Below are positions 32,366 through 40,999 of a DNA stretch of 64,000 nucleotides, piece after piece; the stretch's first letter is position 1, and each line of letters opens with the position of its first letter. The notes under the pieces were generated by a model. That model was not told the origin of the DNA. It did no database searches and saw only the letters and a program-made list of their open reading frames with translations. This DNA comes from Opitutia bacterium UBA7876 (GTDB lineage Bacteria; Verrucomicrobiota; Verrucomicrobiia; Opitutales; Seribacteraceae). The stretch spans positions 20,790 through 84,789 of the forward strand of contig DLRY01000018.1 in NCBI GenBank assembly GCA_002500665.1, written 5' to 3'. Made by a program: the position numbers and the translations under genes.

Positions 32366-35300
32366 CTACTTTTCCTTGCTGACTGCTTGTTGCTTGTCCT
32401 TTTTGCCGGGGATCACGAATTCGCCCACCTTGATCACTTCCTTGGAGCCTTGCAAGCGCAAGGTGACGGCCTCAGTCTTAGCGAAAGGCTTGCCGAATTC
32501 GGTGGTCATTTCCAGTTGAACGGTGGTGGCCCCCGCAATGATTTGCTGACGGTTACCGTAGTAGTTGACCTGGACTAGGTATTTGCCGGGCTGAGCCCGC
32601 TTGAGAAGAAATTCCTCCGGCCCATAGCCACCGGTGTAGTCCGGTGATATGCGTCCTCCGATCTTGGTATTACGGTGCCGGTAAAAGCACTTTTCACCGT
32701 TCGGGTCGGTTACCCAAAGGTCCATGTCGGTGTTGTCCGCATCCCAGGTCAGGATGACCCGGACGTCGACGGGAAGGTTCTTGAGCAAACGTTTGTCGAG
32801 GTTGCCCGATGCAAGCTCTTTGCCACAGGTTGCGATGATGGCGTTCATCTCGTTAAGCGCTGTCAGTTCGATCTCAGGGAAGCGACCGTTCCATTTGCCT
32901 TCCACGACTTGGCGGAGCAGGTCGACGGCACGCTGGTGCTGCTTGTCGGCGGCGAGGGCGAGAGCGAGGTCGCGATAGGACTGAGGTTCTTCTTCGCGCA
33001 TCTTAAGCACTTCCTCGAACACGGCGACTGCGAGCTTGGGCCGCCCGATCTGCATGAGTCGGTAGCCGAGGATGCGGAGCAACTGCGGATTCTCCAGTTC
33101 CATCTCGGCCACATTGGACAGGATGCGCAGGGCGAGAAGGGGTTGTTTCTTTTCCAAAAAGAAATCTGACACGTCGAGGAAGAAGGCGGAACTGCCTTCG
33201 TTTTCCTTGCGCTCGGTCAGGTAGATGGAATACCACTCGCCTTCCTTGGCTTTCTTGAGCTTGGCCAGGTAAGGGGTCTTGGGGTTCCACTTCTTTAGCT
33301 TGATGCCGCCCGCAGGCGTGGCGCTTTCCGCTAGTCGCTTTCCATTCAATGTGCTTGTGTTTAGCCGTTCAGACCGAATCTGGTTCAGGGAATTGCCCAC
33401 CAAATTAAGGGCGTCCAACTGTACGTCCCGCCTTAACGATGAAAGTTCTATCTCGGCGTTTGCATTTTCGCCCGCAGCATCAACAATACCCGAAGTTCGG
33501 TCTTCCACCATACGAGACTCTTCAAAAGCCCCTTCAAGTTCGGCAGTTGCCTGCGGTGCCGCCTGCAGAGCCGAGGATCCGGGTCTACTTCGCAAAACTC
33601 CCAGGTTACTTGGTTTGGGTTTGCCGGGACCGAACTTGAAGGTCTCGTTCCACCAAGCGACTCTTTGCTCGAATTTTTTGATTACGCCGGCGATCCGTTC
33701 CTCACGGCTTTTTTCCTTTTCCTTTTGCTGTTGTTCGATCTTGGCTAAGTATTGTTGGCGCAGGTCGGCCTCGGGGGGAATGATGCGGTGGGCCACGTAA
33801 TCCTCCAAGCGGTCGAGCACGATGAGCGAAGTGTTGCGGGTGACGATGGAGTGCTCCTTTCCCAATTCGGTGATTTCATCCTCATGCTTGTTCGGACGAA
33901 GCTCGAGCTCGGCGATTTTCTTCTGGGCCCAGATTCTCCGGGCAAGACCGCTGTCCGAGGCATGGGCCTTGCGGTCGAGGGCGATCTTCTCGGTGTGGAT
34001 AACTTTTCCCCCCGAACCGAATTCCAAAGTGATGGAAGCGTTCTTGCCCTTGAGCATGCCGGCCAAAGAGAAAGAACCATCGACTGGTACGGCGGTTCGC
34101 GGATAGGTCTCGCTGACGCCTTCACCGGTTTGCTTGATACCGAGGAAGGAATACGGAACCGAGGAAAGCTTGGCCAAAGCTTGCTCATTGGTCAGCTTGG
34201 CGAGGTTCAAGTAAGAGCCTGCGGTGGCTTGGGAAAGGTGGCGCAAGTAGGCGTGTTCCGCTACGGGGGAGGAATTCAAGGTGTAAATTGGGGGTTTGCC
34301 GTGAACCAGCTCGGACTGACCGAAATTGGATACCCCGTCGGTGGAGAGGATGAACTCGTCGCAGGCATATTTCGTCAGGTCGACGACTCCGAGCTGAGTT
34401 GCGCCGTCATTGGGCAGTTCCCGCAGAAGCTTGGCCAGTTTCTTCCAGTCCCCCTTTGGGATGCTGAATTCGCGGTGCTTCTCAAGTTCATTGCGGAAAA
34501 CCACCAAGGTGACCGTAAGGTTTCCGATTTTTGAGAAGTATTCTTCGAGAACGGCGAGCTCCTTTTCCAGGTTGCGGTTACGGGCCGAGGCGGAGGCGTC
34601 CCAAATCAGGCCGATCTTTTGGGGCAAGGTCTTGGGCTTGCGAATGACTTTGGGGTTCATGCTCAGGTAAAAGTAGGTCTTTTCTCCCTCTTGCTCGATG
34701 AAGATGCGCTGCCTGTCACCTTGCTTGGGAAGCAGGAAGGCGAGGCTTTGGTTGGGCAGGTAGTTTTCCCGCTTGGTCTCGGCGAGAAAGGATTCGTTCC
34801 ATTTCTCGAAGCGCAGGTTGGCAAGCTCGTTGGATCCGAGATCGGGAGCAACCTCCTGCTTGAACACTTCGGCCCGGAGGTGAAATCGGTCGACCATAGC
34901 CTTGAAGTGAAGGGGTAGGGAGTAGAGAAAGCCTTTGCCCGCATCCTTGAGCTCCTGCTCGTAGGCGATGACGATCTTCTTGTCGCCCTTTGCGGGGATT
35001 GGGTAGACGCGCGCCTTGAAGACGTTTCCCTTGGTCCATTCGAGCAATCCGGGATCGATCCCTTGGCGGACGATGCTCTCGAAAACCTGCCGACCCTTGG
35101 CCTTTTCCACCACCACGCCCTCGCGGAGCTTGCCGTTTACGGTCATGGAAAAGCGGGAAACGGTCTGTCCTTCTCCAAGAGGGAAATTGAGCCGGCCCTC
35201 GAGGACGCGGTTGAGGTCGTTGTGAAAGTTCATCGTCATGGTGGTGACCGCGAGGTTGGCCACCACCTTCACGTCTATCGTCAGTTCGTCCATGCGAAGA

Positions 35301-35683
35301 GGAACGTACTCGTCCGCTCCTCCTCCCTTGACGGCTTTGAGCATTACCTTGGTCCCCTTGGGAATTGTTTTCAAGCTGCGGTGTCCGGGCACGGGCTTGG
35401 CCAGGCTGCCTTTTCCCTTTTCTTCCGTTACCTGGATGCGGGTGAAATCGCGCTTGTTCACCAGAACGGCATAAACCGCTCCTTCCTCAAGCCCTCCTTC
35501 ACTGGTCGGCTTGAAGGAAACCGTCCCGTCGTCCATTACGCGGGTAATCTCAAATTCGATCAGGGTGACGTCCGAGCCCTTGATCAGAATTGTCGGGAAG
35601 CGGGCGTCCTGAGCGTTGGCAAACGCGGTGCAGAGAGAAAAAATCACAGTGCGGAGGAGAAGACGGAAGAGCTTGATCATCAT
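32366..35683 (-). CDS. Exported VIT/vWA protein with TPR-like and DUF2135-like C-terminal regions
   Basis: This protein of about 1105 residues has a signal peptide (LFRLLLRTVIFSLCTAFA) and a VIT domain (LTIDVKVVANLAVTTMTMNF through RQGIDPGLLEW, GNVFKARVYPIP). A vWA domain opens with KIGLIWDASASARN, which keeps the DxSxS metal site. A long charged linker follows, then a TPR-like helical part (LRILGYRLMQIGRPKLAVAV, AVDLLRQVVEG). Near the C-terminus, VRVILTWDADNTDMDLWVTD and SPDYTGGYGPEEFLL fit the DUF2135-type beta-domain. Such proteins act in extracellular or envelope protein contacts; their partners are unknown. It starts the operon continuing to 29805. Two adjacent ATGs (35683, 35680) are possible. 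Confidence 0.85.
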   Translation of the reverse strand: MMIKLFRLLLRTVIFSLCTAFANAQDARFPTILIKGSDVTLIEFEITRVMDDGTVSFKPTSEGGLEEGAVYAVLVNKRDFTRIQVTEEKGKGSLAKPVPGHRSLKTIPKGTKVMLKAVKGGGADEYVPLRMDELTIDVKVVANLAVTTMTMNFHNDLNRVLEGRLNFPLGEGQTVSRFSMTVNGKLREGVVVEKAKGRQVFESIVRQGIDPGLLEWTKGNVFKARVYPIPAKGDKKIVIAYEQELKDAGKGFLYSLPLHFKAMVDRFHLRAEVFKQEVAPDLGSNELANLRFEKWNESFLAETKRENYLPNQSLAFLLPKQGDRQRIFIEQEGEKTYFYLSMNPKVIRKPKTLPQKIGLIWDASASARNRNLEKELAVLEEYFSKIGNLTVTLVVFRNELEKHREFSIPKGDWKKLAKLLRELPNDGATQLGVVDLTKYACDEFILSTDGVSNFGQSELVHGKPPIYTLNSSPVAEHAYLRHLSQATAGSYLNLAKLTNEQALAKLSSVPYSFLGIKQTGEGVSETYPRTAVPVDGSFSLAGMLKGKNASITLEFGSGGKVIHTEKIALDRKAHASDSGLARRIWAQKKIAELELRPNKHEDEITELGKEHSIVTRNTSLIVLDRLEDYVAHRIIPPEADLRQQYLAKIEQQQKEKEKSREERIAGVIKKFEQRVAWWNETFKFGPGKPKPSNLGVLRSRPGSSALQAAPQATAELEGAFEESRMVEDRTSGIVDAAGENANAEIELSSLRRDVQLDALNLVGNSLNQIRSERLNTSTLNGKRLAESATPAGGIKLKKWNPKTPYLAKLKKAKEGEWYSIYLTERKENEGSSAFFLDVSDFFLEKKQPLLALRILSNVAEMELENPQLLRILGYRLMQIGRPKLAVAVFEEVLKMREEEPQSYRDLALALAADKQHQRAVDLLRQVVEGKWNGRFPEIELTALNEMNAIIATCGKELASGNLDKRLLKNLPVDVRVILTWDADNTDMDLWVTDPNGEKCFYRHRNTKIGGRISPDYTGGYGPEEFLLKRAQPGKYLVQVNYYGNRQQIIAGATTVQLEMTTEFGKPFAKTEAVTLRLQGSKEVIKVGEFVIPGKKDKQQAVSKEK

Positions 35684-35827
35684 TTTCGACGTTTCTTGGA
35701 TTGAATCACCGCTCCTTAGACGCTCGAAACCGGGTTTCATTAGAAATTTTTTAGGTTTGGAAGAAAAAGTCTTGATTTCTCGTGAAGGATTTGACCCGGG
35801 TTCTCTTTTGAAGCTATCTTCGCTTTC

Positions 35828-36436
35828 TTGAAAAACCTTCTCTTTGTTTTATCCCTTATCCCTCTTGTTTTTGCTTTTGGAGCTTACGAGCCCAAGGAGG
35901 GCGACCTTTATTTTCAGTCCTTGCCTCGAAACGCGGTGGTTAATGCAATCGAGGGGGCTTCGGAGTCTCCCTACTCGCATTGCGGAATTCTCGTTCGGAA
36001 GGGCGACCGATGGTTCGTACTCGAAGCAATCGGACCGGTTAGGGAAACCCCTTTGGCGAAATGGATCAATCAATCCCGTGACAGGCATTACGACGTATTC
36101 CGCCTAGGAGCAAAGCATGCGAGGCATATTCCCAACTTTATTAAGGCGGCGAGGAAGTACATGGGCAGACCCTATGACATCCGTTACCGGATGGATGATG
36201 AGAAAATTTATTGTTCGGAACTGATTTTCAAGGGCTATCGGGACGCAACCGGCGAGCAATTGGGGAAACTGGTCAAGTTCGGTGATTTGAAGTGGGTCCG
36301 GCACACACCCGTCATACTTGCCATCGAGGGAAGCATACCGCTCAACCGTATCATGATCACCCCGAGGCACTTGTCCGAAGCCAATCAGTTGGAAAAGGTT
36401 TTCTCTTCCAAGGAGAAGATCCGCAAGAAGCGTTAG
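35828..36436 (+). CDS. YiiX-like papain-type (permuted NlpC/P60) peptidase
   Basis: This 202-residue protein starts at a TTG and has a signal peptide (LLFVLSLIPLVFAFG). The permuted NlpC/P60 arrangement is visible: the catalytic His lies early in SPYSHCGILVRKGD and the catalytic Cys later in KIYCSELIFKGY. The order matches YiiX/YaeF-type enzymes, which are thought to act on peptide, amide or lipid-linked bonds. The 144 bp between this gene and the VIT/vWA start form a divergent promoter region. Its stop overlaps the end of the avtA gene by 4 bp on the other strand. Confidence 0.8.
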   Translation: MKNLLFVLSLIPLVFAFGAYEPKEGDLYFQSLPRNAVVNAIEGASESPYSHCGILVRKGDRWFVLEAIGPVRETPLAKWINQSRDRHYDVFRLGAKHARHIPNFIKAARKYMGRPYDIRYRMDDEKIYCSELIFKGYRDATGEQLGKLVKFGDLKWVRHTPVILAIEGSIPLNRIMITPRHLSEANQLEKVFSSKEKIRKKR

Positions 36437-37689
36437 GATTGGGAATGGATTTCCCTGATCTCGCTTGCGATCAGGGACAGGCCTTTTTCCACCACCTCGT
36501 CGTCCTGAGCGTAGGTTACCCGGATGCATTCGTCCTTGTGAGCCCAATCCTCGTCTAGACCGGGAAAGAAATAGTGACCGGATACCACGAGCACACCCTT
36601 TTGCTTGAGGCGCTCGTAGAGTTCCCTCGTGCTTATGGGCAAGCCCTCGAACCAAAGCCAGAGGAAAAGGGCGCCCTCGGGCTTGTGAATGGCGAAAGGG
36701 AGGCCTTCCATCTCGCGCTGCAACTGGGCCACCGCCCGGTTGGCCTTTTCCTCATAGAAGGGCCGCACGACTTCCCGGCTGATACGGGTAATCTCTCCAG
36801 TCTTGACCATGTCGAGGGCAAGGGCGGGACCCATGCCGCCGGGGGCAAGGCTGAAGACGGAAGTCATCTTGGAGACGATCCGGATGGTTTCCTCGCAGGC
36901 GATCACGATGCCCGTGCGCAGACCGGGCAGGCCGAGCTTGGAGAGGCTCATACAAACGACGACGTCCTCGTCCCAGACCGGTTGGACGTCCTCGTAGATA
37001 ATGTTGGGGAAGGGGGTTCCGTAGGCGTTGTCGATAATCAGGGGTATTCCTTTGTCCTTGGCGAGCACGCGAAGCCTCTCGACTTCCTCATTGGTGACGA
37101 CGTTACCGGTCGGGTTGGTCGGGCGGGAGAAGCAGACGGCCCCCGTTTCCTCATTCAGTTCCAAATTGTCGAAATCGATCTGATACTTGAAGAGGTTGTT
37201 TTCCAATCGGGCGATCCCGGGACGATTGGCCCGGAAGAAGTTCCTTTCCAGCCCGACTTCGGAATAGCCGATGTATTCGGGGGCGAGCGGGAGAAGGATT
37301 TGCTTGCGCCGGGTTTTTCCGAACCGGCCGGCAAAGAGGTTGAACAGATAAAAGAAACTGTTCTGGCTTCCGTTGGTGAGGGCGAAGTTCTCGGGTCCGA
37401 CCTTCCATCCGAATTCCGAGCGGAAAAGTTCGACCAAAGACTCGATGAAGAGCTTGGCTCCTTGCGGAGTATCGTAGTTTCCGATCACCCGTTCGAATTC
37501 GCCCGGTTGGGCGAGCATGTCTTCCATGCGTTTGCGGAACAAGGCCTGCACTGGAGGGACGTGACTGGGGTTGCCTCCCCCAAGCATGAGGGGAGCGGGA
37601 TCGGCGACAAGGGCATTGCCCAGGTCATCCATCAATTCCCCGATGCCGATCCTGGCGGCAAAGCGTTTCCCAAAGTCAGAGTGTTCCAT
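36433..37689 (-). CDS. avtA: Valine--pyruvate aminotransferase
   Basis: This 418-residue cytoplasmic PLP enzyme matches E. coli AvtA in length and many blocks: MLGGGNPSHVP, FALTNGSQNSFFYLFNLFAG, LPLAPEYIGY, CFSRPTNPTGNVVTNEE, IPLIIDNAYGTPFPNI, MSLSKLGLPGLRTGI with the PLP-binding Lys, and SLAPGGMGPALALDM. The enzyme exchanges amino groups between valine and pyruvate, and links to alanine formation. It is a single gene; the next gene upstream is 117 bp away. It converges with the YiiX-like gene and overlaps it by 4 bp. I have strong confidence in the family. Confidence 0.93.
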   Translation of the reverse strand: MEHSDFGKRFAARIGIGELMDDLGNALVADPAPLMLGGGNPSHVPPVQALFRKRMEDMLAQPGEFERVIGNYDTPQGAKLFIESLVELFRSEFGWKVGPENFALTNGSQNSFFYLFNLFAGRFGKTRRKQILLPLAPEYIGYSEVGLERNFFRANRPGIARLENNLFKYQIDFDNLELNEETGAVCFSRPTNPTGNVVTNEEVERLRVLAKDKGIPLIIDNAYGTPFPNIIYEDVQPVWDEDVVVCMSLSKLGLPGLRTGIVIACEETIRIVSKMTSVFSLAPGGMGPALALDMVKTGEITRISREVVRPFYEEKANRAVAQLQREMEGLPFAIHKPEGALFLWLWFEGLPISTRELYERLKQKGVLVVSGHYFFPGLDEDWAHKDECIRVTYAQDDEVVEKGLSLIASEIREIHSQS

Positions 37690-37805
37690 GGTTCAGTTTA
37701 AAGAGTGAAAGGCTCTTAGGCATAGAACCAAAGGCTGGGGCAAGCGAAACAATTTTGATTGTCGAAGAGTTCGGATCAAAACTTCAGGAAGAGGACCCGG
37801 AAAGG

Positions 37806-39179
37806 TTATTCATGAAGCAGGAAGGCGGAGGCTTCCGGACGGTCTTTGTCTTTCCACCCATAGAATAAGAGCATGCCCTCTACGATGCTTCCATCCGGTC
37901 GGACCACGGGTTGAACGTTGTTGAAGCGCCAACCTTGGTAAAGCTTTTGGCGCGGAGTAACGTCTCGGAGCTTCTTCCATGAACTGCCCTTGTCCGCGGA
38001 AACCCATTCCTCGATCCGGCCACCGCCGTGCTTGTCCATGTATCCGCCCGCGAGGTACCCCTCTCCGACAATAAGGTAGGCGTGAAGAATCCCCTTGGCG
38101 TCCCGGGACAGGTGTCCGCTGTTCCACTGGTGATTCGATGAGCGGATGAGGGTTTGCTTCCACCGGCCCTTCTTGCGGTGAACGTAGTAATAGTCATGAG
38201 AGCGGATGTTTTTCCCGGAAAGAACGTGAAGGAAGGAAGGCTCGTCCTTCCCGTCCAAACAGACGACCGGAGGGATGCCCGCTCCTCGCCATTCGGTATC
38301 CCAAATCCGGCAATGGGCTTTTGCGTAGTCCAAGTCTACGGGGGTAGTGACGGAAGCTCCGTCGGCATTGTATACCGCATGATTACGCAGGTCGATCGAG
38401 AGGTAGGACAGGTTGTACTTCCACTCGTTGTTGACCAAGCGGTCGTAGCGTGGGTTGTAGAACCTTTGGGGGGCAGGGGAGTTCTTGTTGTCGTCGTAAT
38501 CGGTGAAGACGACGTGCAGGCGTTTGCCGTCCCGGCTCGGGATTTTGACTTGGTAGGATGACCAGTCGAGGCGTCCCTTGAAATCCAAGTCGGTCACGTC
38601 GCGTTCAGGTCCGCTCCAAGTCTTGCCGTTGTCGGCGCTGATTTTGTAGGTCCAGGAACTGGTATGGCCGTCCGTCCGGTAATAAATCACTTCCTTGTCC
38701 CCGTGGATCCGGTAGACGGTCGGGTAGGAAAGCTTGGGGGCGATGAGGGGCATCTTCTTCCAGGTGATTGCGTGGGCTTGTTCCCCGACGGGCCGTTTGG
38801 AGACGAGGTAGGTTCCGGGCGTTCTGTGACAGCCATAGAGGACGTGCAGATGATCGTTCTCGTCCGCCCAGATGATGGGGCTGTAGTGGTGATCCGATTC
38901 GCTTGTTTCCGAAAGCCGGACGGGTTCGGAGAAAACCCGTTTGTCCGAGTCGTAGGAAACGAGCATCGGGTAAGCCTTGCCCTTGTCGTCCTTGGTCGTG
39001 CTGGCGTCCCCATTGTACACTACGAAAAGATTCCCCTTGATGAGAACCGACTGCGGACGCTGCCGGGCATCGTAAAGCATCTTGAACTTGCCCTTCTTTG
39101 CGAAGGGGATGATTTCGGGGGTGGAGAAAGCCTCTGTGTAAAGCAAGAACACAAGGAGAATTGAAAAGATTGCCTTCAT
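37806..39179 (-). CDS. Exported BNR-4 repeat beta-propeller protein
   Basis: This protein of about 457 residues has a signal peptide (FSILLVFLLYTEAFS) and reads as a BNR-4-type beta-propeller: FVVYNGDASTTKDDKGKAY, DHHYSPIIWADENDHLHVLY, TYKISADNGKTWSGPE, WVSADKGSSWKKLRDVT and VQPVVRPDGSIVEG. Asp-box-like SxDxGxxW motifs are clear. Some members of this group are polysaccharide lyases such as ulvan lyases (PL24/PL25); others are uncharacterised. It may bind or cleave a uronate-containing polysaccharide. The start is the ATG at 39179; a GTG directly before it (39182) is possible. It ends 117 bp from avtA. Confidence 0.75.
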   Translation of the reverse strand: MKAIFSILLVFLLYTEAFSTPEIIPFAKKGKFKMLYDARQRPQSVLIKGNLFVVYNGDASTTKDDKGKAYPMLVSYDSDKRVFSEPVRLSETSESDHHYSPIIWADENDHLHVLYGCHRTPGTYLVSKRPVGEQAHAITWKKMPLIAPKLSYPTVYRIHGDKEVIYYRTDGHTSSWTYKISADNGKTWSGPERDVTDLDFKGRLDWSSYQVKIPSRDGKRLHVVFTDYDDNKNSPAPQRFYNPRYDRLVNNEWKYNLSYLSIDLRNHAVYNADGASVTTPVDLDYAKAHCRIWDTEWRGAGIPPVVCLDGKDEPSFLHVLSGKNIRSHDYYYVHRKKGRWKQTLIRSSNHQWNSGHLSRDAKGILHAYLIVGEGYLAGGYMDKHGGGRIEEWVSADKGSSWKKLRDVTPRQKLYQGWRFNNVQPVVRPDGSIVEGMLLFYGWKDKDRPEASAFLLHE

Positions 39180-39196
39180 CACGTCTGTTCAGTCAG

Positions 39197-39637
39197 TCAG
39201 GTTGACATCCAGGAAAGATAGACGGTCCATTTGCCGTTTTCCTTTCCCAGGGCGCATTCGACGAATCTGCCTTTGGGGAGATCCATTTTTCGGTCCACTC
39301 TTTCTTTTAATTCGTCGAGTTTCCACCAAGCTCGGTCCCTGCCTATTTGGAGGGAGCACTTTGATTTGTCACCCTTTTCAAAGATTTCGTTCTTCAGGAA
39401 ATCCAGCCTTTCGTCGTCTGGAATCCAGGCCTTGAGGGCAAGAGCATCATCGATTCCGGAACTTAGGAACAAATAGCCGAGACCGATGGCTCCCTCGGGG
39501 AAAGCGATTCCCGTCCTGTGCGTAACCTCAGCCAATCCCTCGTCCGTTATCTCCTCATTAGTCAGTTCTAGGTCGTCGCCAAAATCAAGACAGGAAGTCG
39601 TTCCCAGAAGCAAAAAAAAGAAAGTAAAACGGATCAT
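39197..39637 (-). CDS. Lipoprotein of unknown function
   Basis: This protein of about 146 residues has a lipoprotein signal ending TTSC (Cys16) from the ATG at 39637; the frame from 39700 has no proper export signal at its start. The mature part has an acidic start (DFGDDLELTNEEITDE) and a mixed domain with DKSKCSLQIGRDRAWWK and GKWTVYLSWM. No family is recognised. It begins 31 bp after the ankyrin-repeat gene and is probably in the same operon. Confidence 0.65.
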   Translation of the reverse strand: MIRFTFFFLLLGTTSCLDFGDDLELTNEEITDEGLAEVTHRTGIAFPEGAIGLGYLFLSSGIDDALALKAWIPDDERLDFLKNEIFEKGDKSKCSLQIGRDRAWWKLDELKERVDRKMDLPKGRFVECALGKENGKWTVYLSWMST

Positions 39638-39668
39638 TTGAGATGAGGAAAAAAAGCGCGCAGTTGCA

Positions 39669-40448
39669 TTAATTCTGGTTCGTAGCCGACTTTCCACCAT
39701 GCTGGCGGAGGGTTTCGGCCGTCTGCTTTCGTTCGTTCGCCAAGGCTTCGTCCAACGGGGTTTGGCCTTTGTCGTTTAGTTCATTCACTTTGGCTCCATG
39801 GGTAAGGAGCAGTTCGCAAACTTCCGAGGCATGCTTTTGCGAAATACTCCGAGCCACGGCATGCAAAGCCGTTTCTCCCGCTTTGGCGCGATGGGGCTCG
39901 TTGTCTTCGATCATGCTTCCCGATTTGAGCTTCACGTTTGGGTCCGCGCCTTTGGCGATCAGGAGCCTCGTCAAGCTCAGGTAGACGTCGTAGCTCTTTG
40001 AGGCACCTTGTGCGGCATTGCGGGCCGCTGCATACAAGGGAGTCTCTCCCGTGCGCTGTGTCTTGGCATTTACGTCCGCACCTGAATCGATAAGCAAACC
40101 GGCAACGGCGGCATTACTAGCCAAGTGTAGAGGAGTATGGTTAGTGTCATCGATTGCCTCTGCATTGGCTCCTCGGTCGATCAGTAATTTGACCATCTCG
40201 AAGTTTTTCCCTTTCCAGTCGCTGTTGACGGCATGATGCAGAGGGGTCATGCCAGGTTCGTCCTGCAAGTTCACGTCTCCGCCTTGGTCTAGGAACTCTT
40301 TGACTGCGTCTACGTCTCCGCGGCTTACGTCACCGAGCAATTTCGATTCCTTTCGGCCAAGGTAAACGGAATCCGAGTGATAGTCGCAGCCAAGTAAGAG
40401 GGAGATCCCAAGAAATATTGAAAGGCTTGGTATCCGTCTTTTGTTCAT
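39669..40448 (-). CDS. Ankyrin-repeat lipoprotein
   Basis: This 259-residue protein has a lipoprotein signal ending LLGC (Cys21). At least five ankyrin repeats follow, for example GDVDAVKEFLDQGGDVNLQD, GMTPLHHAVNS, NHTPLHLASNAAVAGLLID, GETPLYAAARNA and KGQTPLDEALANE. Ankyrin repeats bind other proteins, here probably in the periplasm or on the outer membrane. Its start overlaps the stop of the preceding gene as ATGA, so the two are co-translated. The partner is unknown. Confidence 0.85.
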   Translation of the reverse strand: MNKRRIPSLSIFLGISLLLGCDYHSDSVYLGRKESKLLGDVSRGDVDAVKEFLDQGGDVNLQDEPGMTPLHHAVNSDWKGKNFEMVKLLIDRGANAEAIDDTNHTPLHLASNAAVAGLLIDSGADVNAKTQRTGETPLYAAARNAAQGASKSYDVYLSLTRLLIAKGADPNVKLKSGSMIEDNEPHRAKAGETALHAVARSISQKHASEVCELLLTHGAKVNELNDKGQTPLDEALANERKQTAETLRQHGGKSATNQN

Positions 40449-40981
40449 GGCTTTTTACTTTCTTGTTTGAGAACGGGTATTCTTTCAATGATCCGCTTGA
40501 GGGGAACCCATGGGCCACCTCCGCCGTTAAAGCCAACTCCTACCTCTAGTTCTCCGTTCTTGCCCTCGCGAATGGGGAAGCGGTTGTCGTAAGTGGAATG
40601 GAGTAGGTCTCCTTTGAGAAAAAGGAGGTATCTTCCCTCTCTGCCGATCACCACGCGCAGGGGAGCAATCCTGTCCGTGCCGGCGTAGCCGTATCCCCTG
40701 ACCAATTGGTGGGGGACGAATTTACCTTTGGCAGCCTCATGCTTGTATACGGCGTTTACCTTGATTTTGCCATGCCCCTCCTTGTTGAAGCCGAGGATGG
40801 TGGCATCGACGATCGTGGCAACGGCCGGGTTGGCGATGGCTTGCATGAGCCCCGGGGGAAGCTCGTCTCCACCTGTCTTTGCACTCGGCCCGGGAGGTCT
40901 CTCATCGGAAAACGCTTGGGGCGCAAAAGCCGTGCCAAGAATGATCCAAGGCAAGCGTCTGAAGAAGTATGTAAGCCTCAT
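40445..40981 (-). CDS. Small exported protein of unknown function
   Basis: This 178-residue protein has a signal peptide (residues about 1-25, ending AFS), a Pro-rich linker, and a beta-rich domain with VATIVDATILGF, GKIKVNAVYKHEAAKGKF and REGRYLLFLKGDLLHSTYDN. It ends in a Gly-rich loop and a charged tail. No family is recognised. It begins 18 bp after the FAD oxidoreductase gene and overlaps the ankyrin gene by ATGA, so the three are probably one transcript. Confidence 0.65.
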   Translation of the reverse strand: MRLTYFFRRLPWIILGTAFAPQAFSDERPPGPSAKTGGDELPPGLMQAIANPAVATIVDATILGFNKEGHGKIKVNAVYKHEAAKGKFVPHQLVRGYGYAGTDRIAPLRVVIGREGRYLLFLKGDLLHSTYDNRFPIREGKNGELEVGVGFNGGGGPWVPLKRIIERIPVLKQESKKP

Positions 40982-40999
40982 GTTGGAATGCTATGGAGG

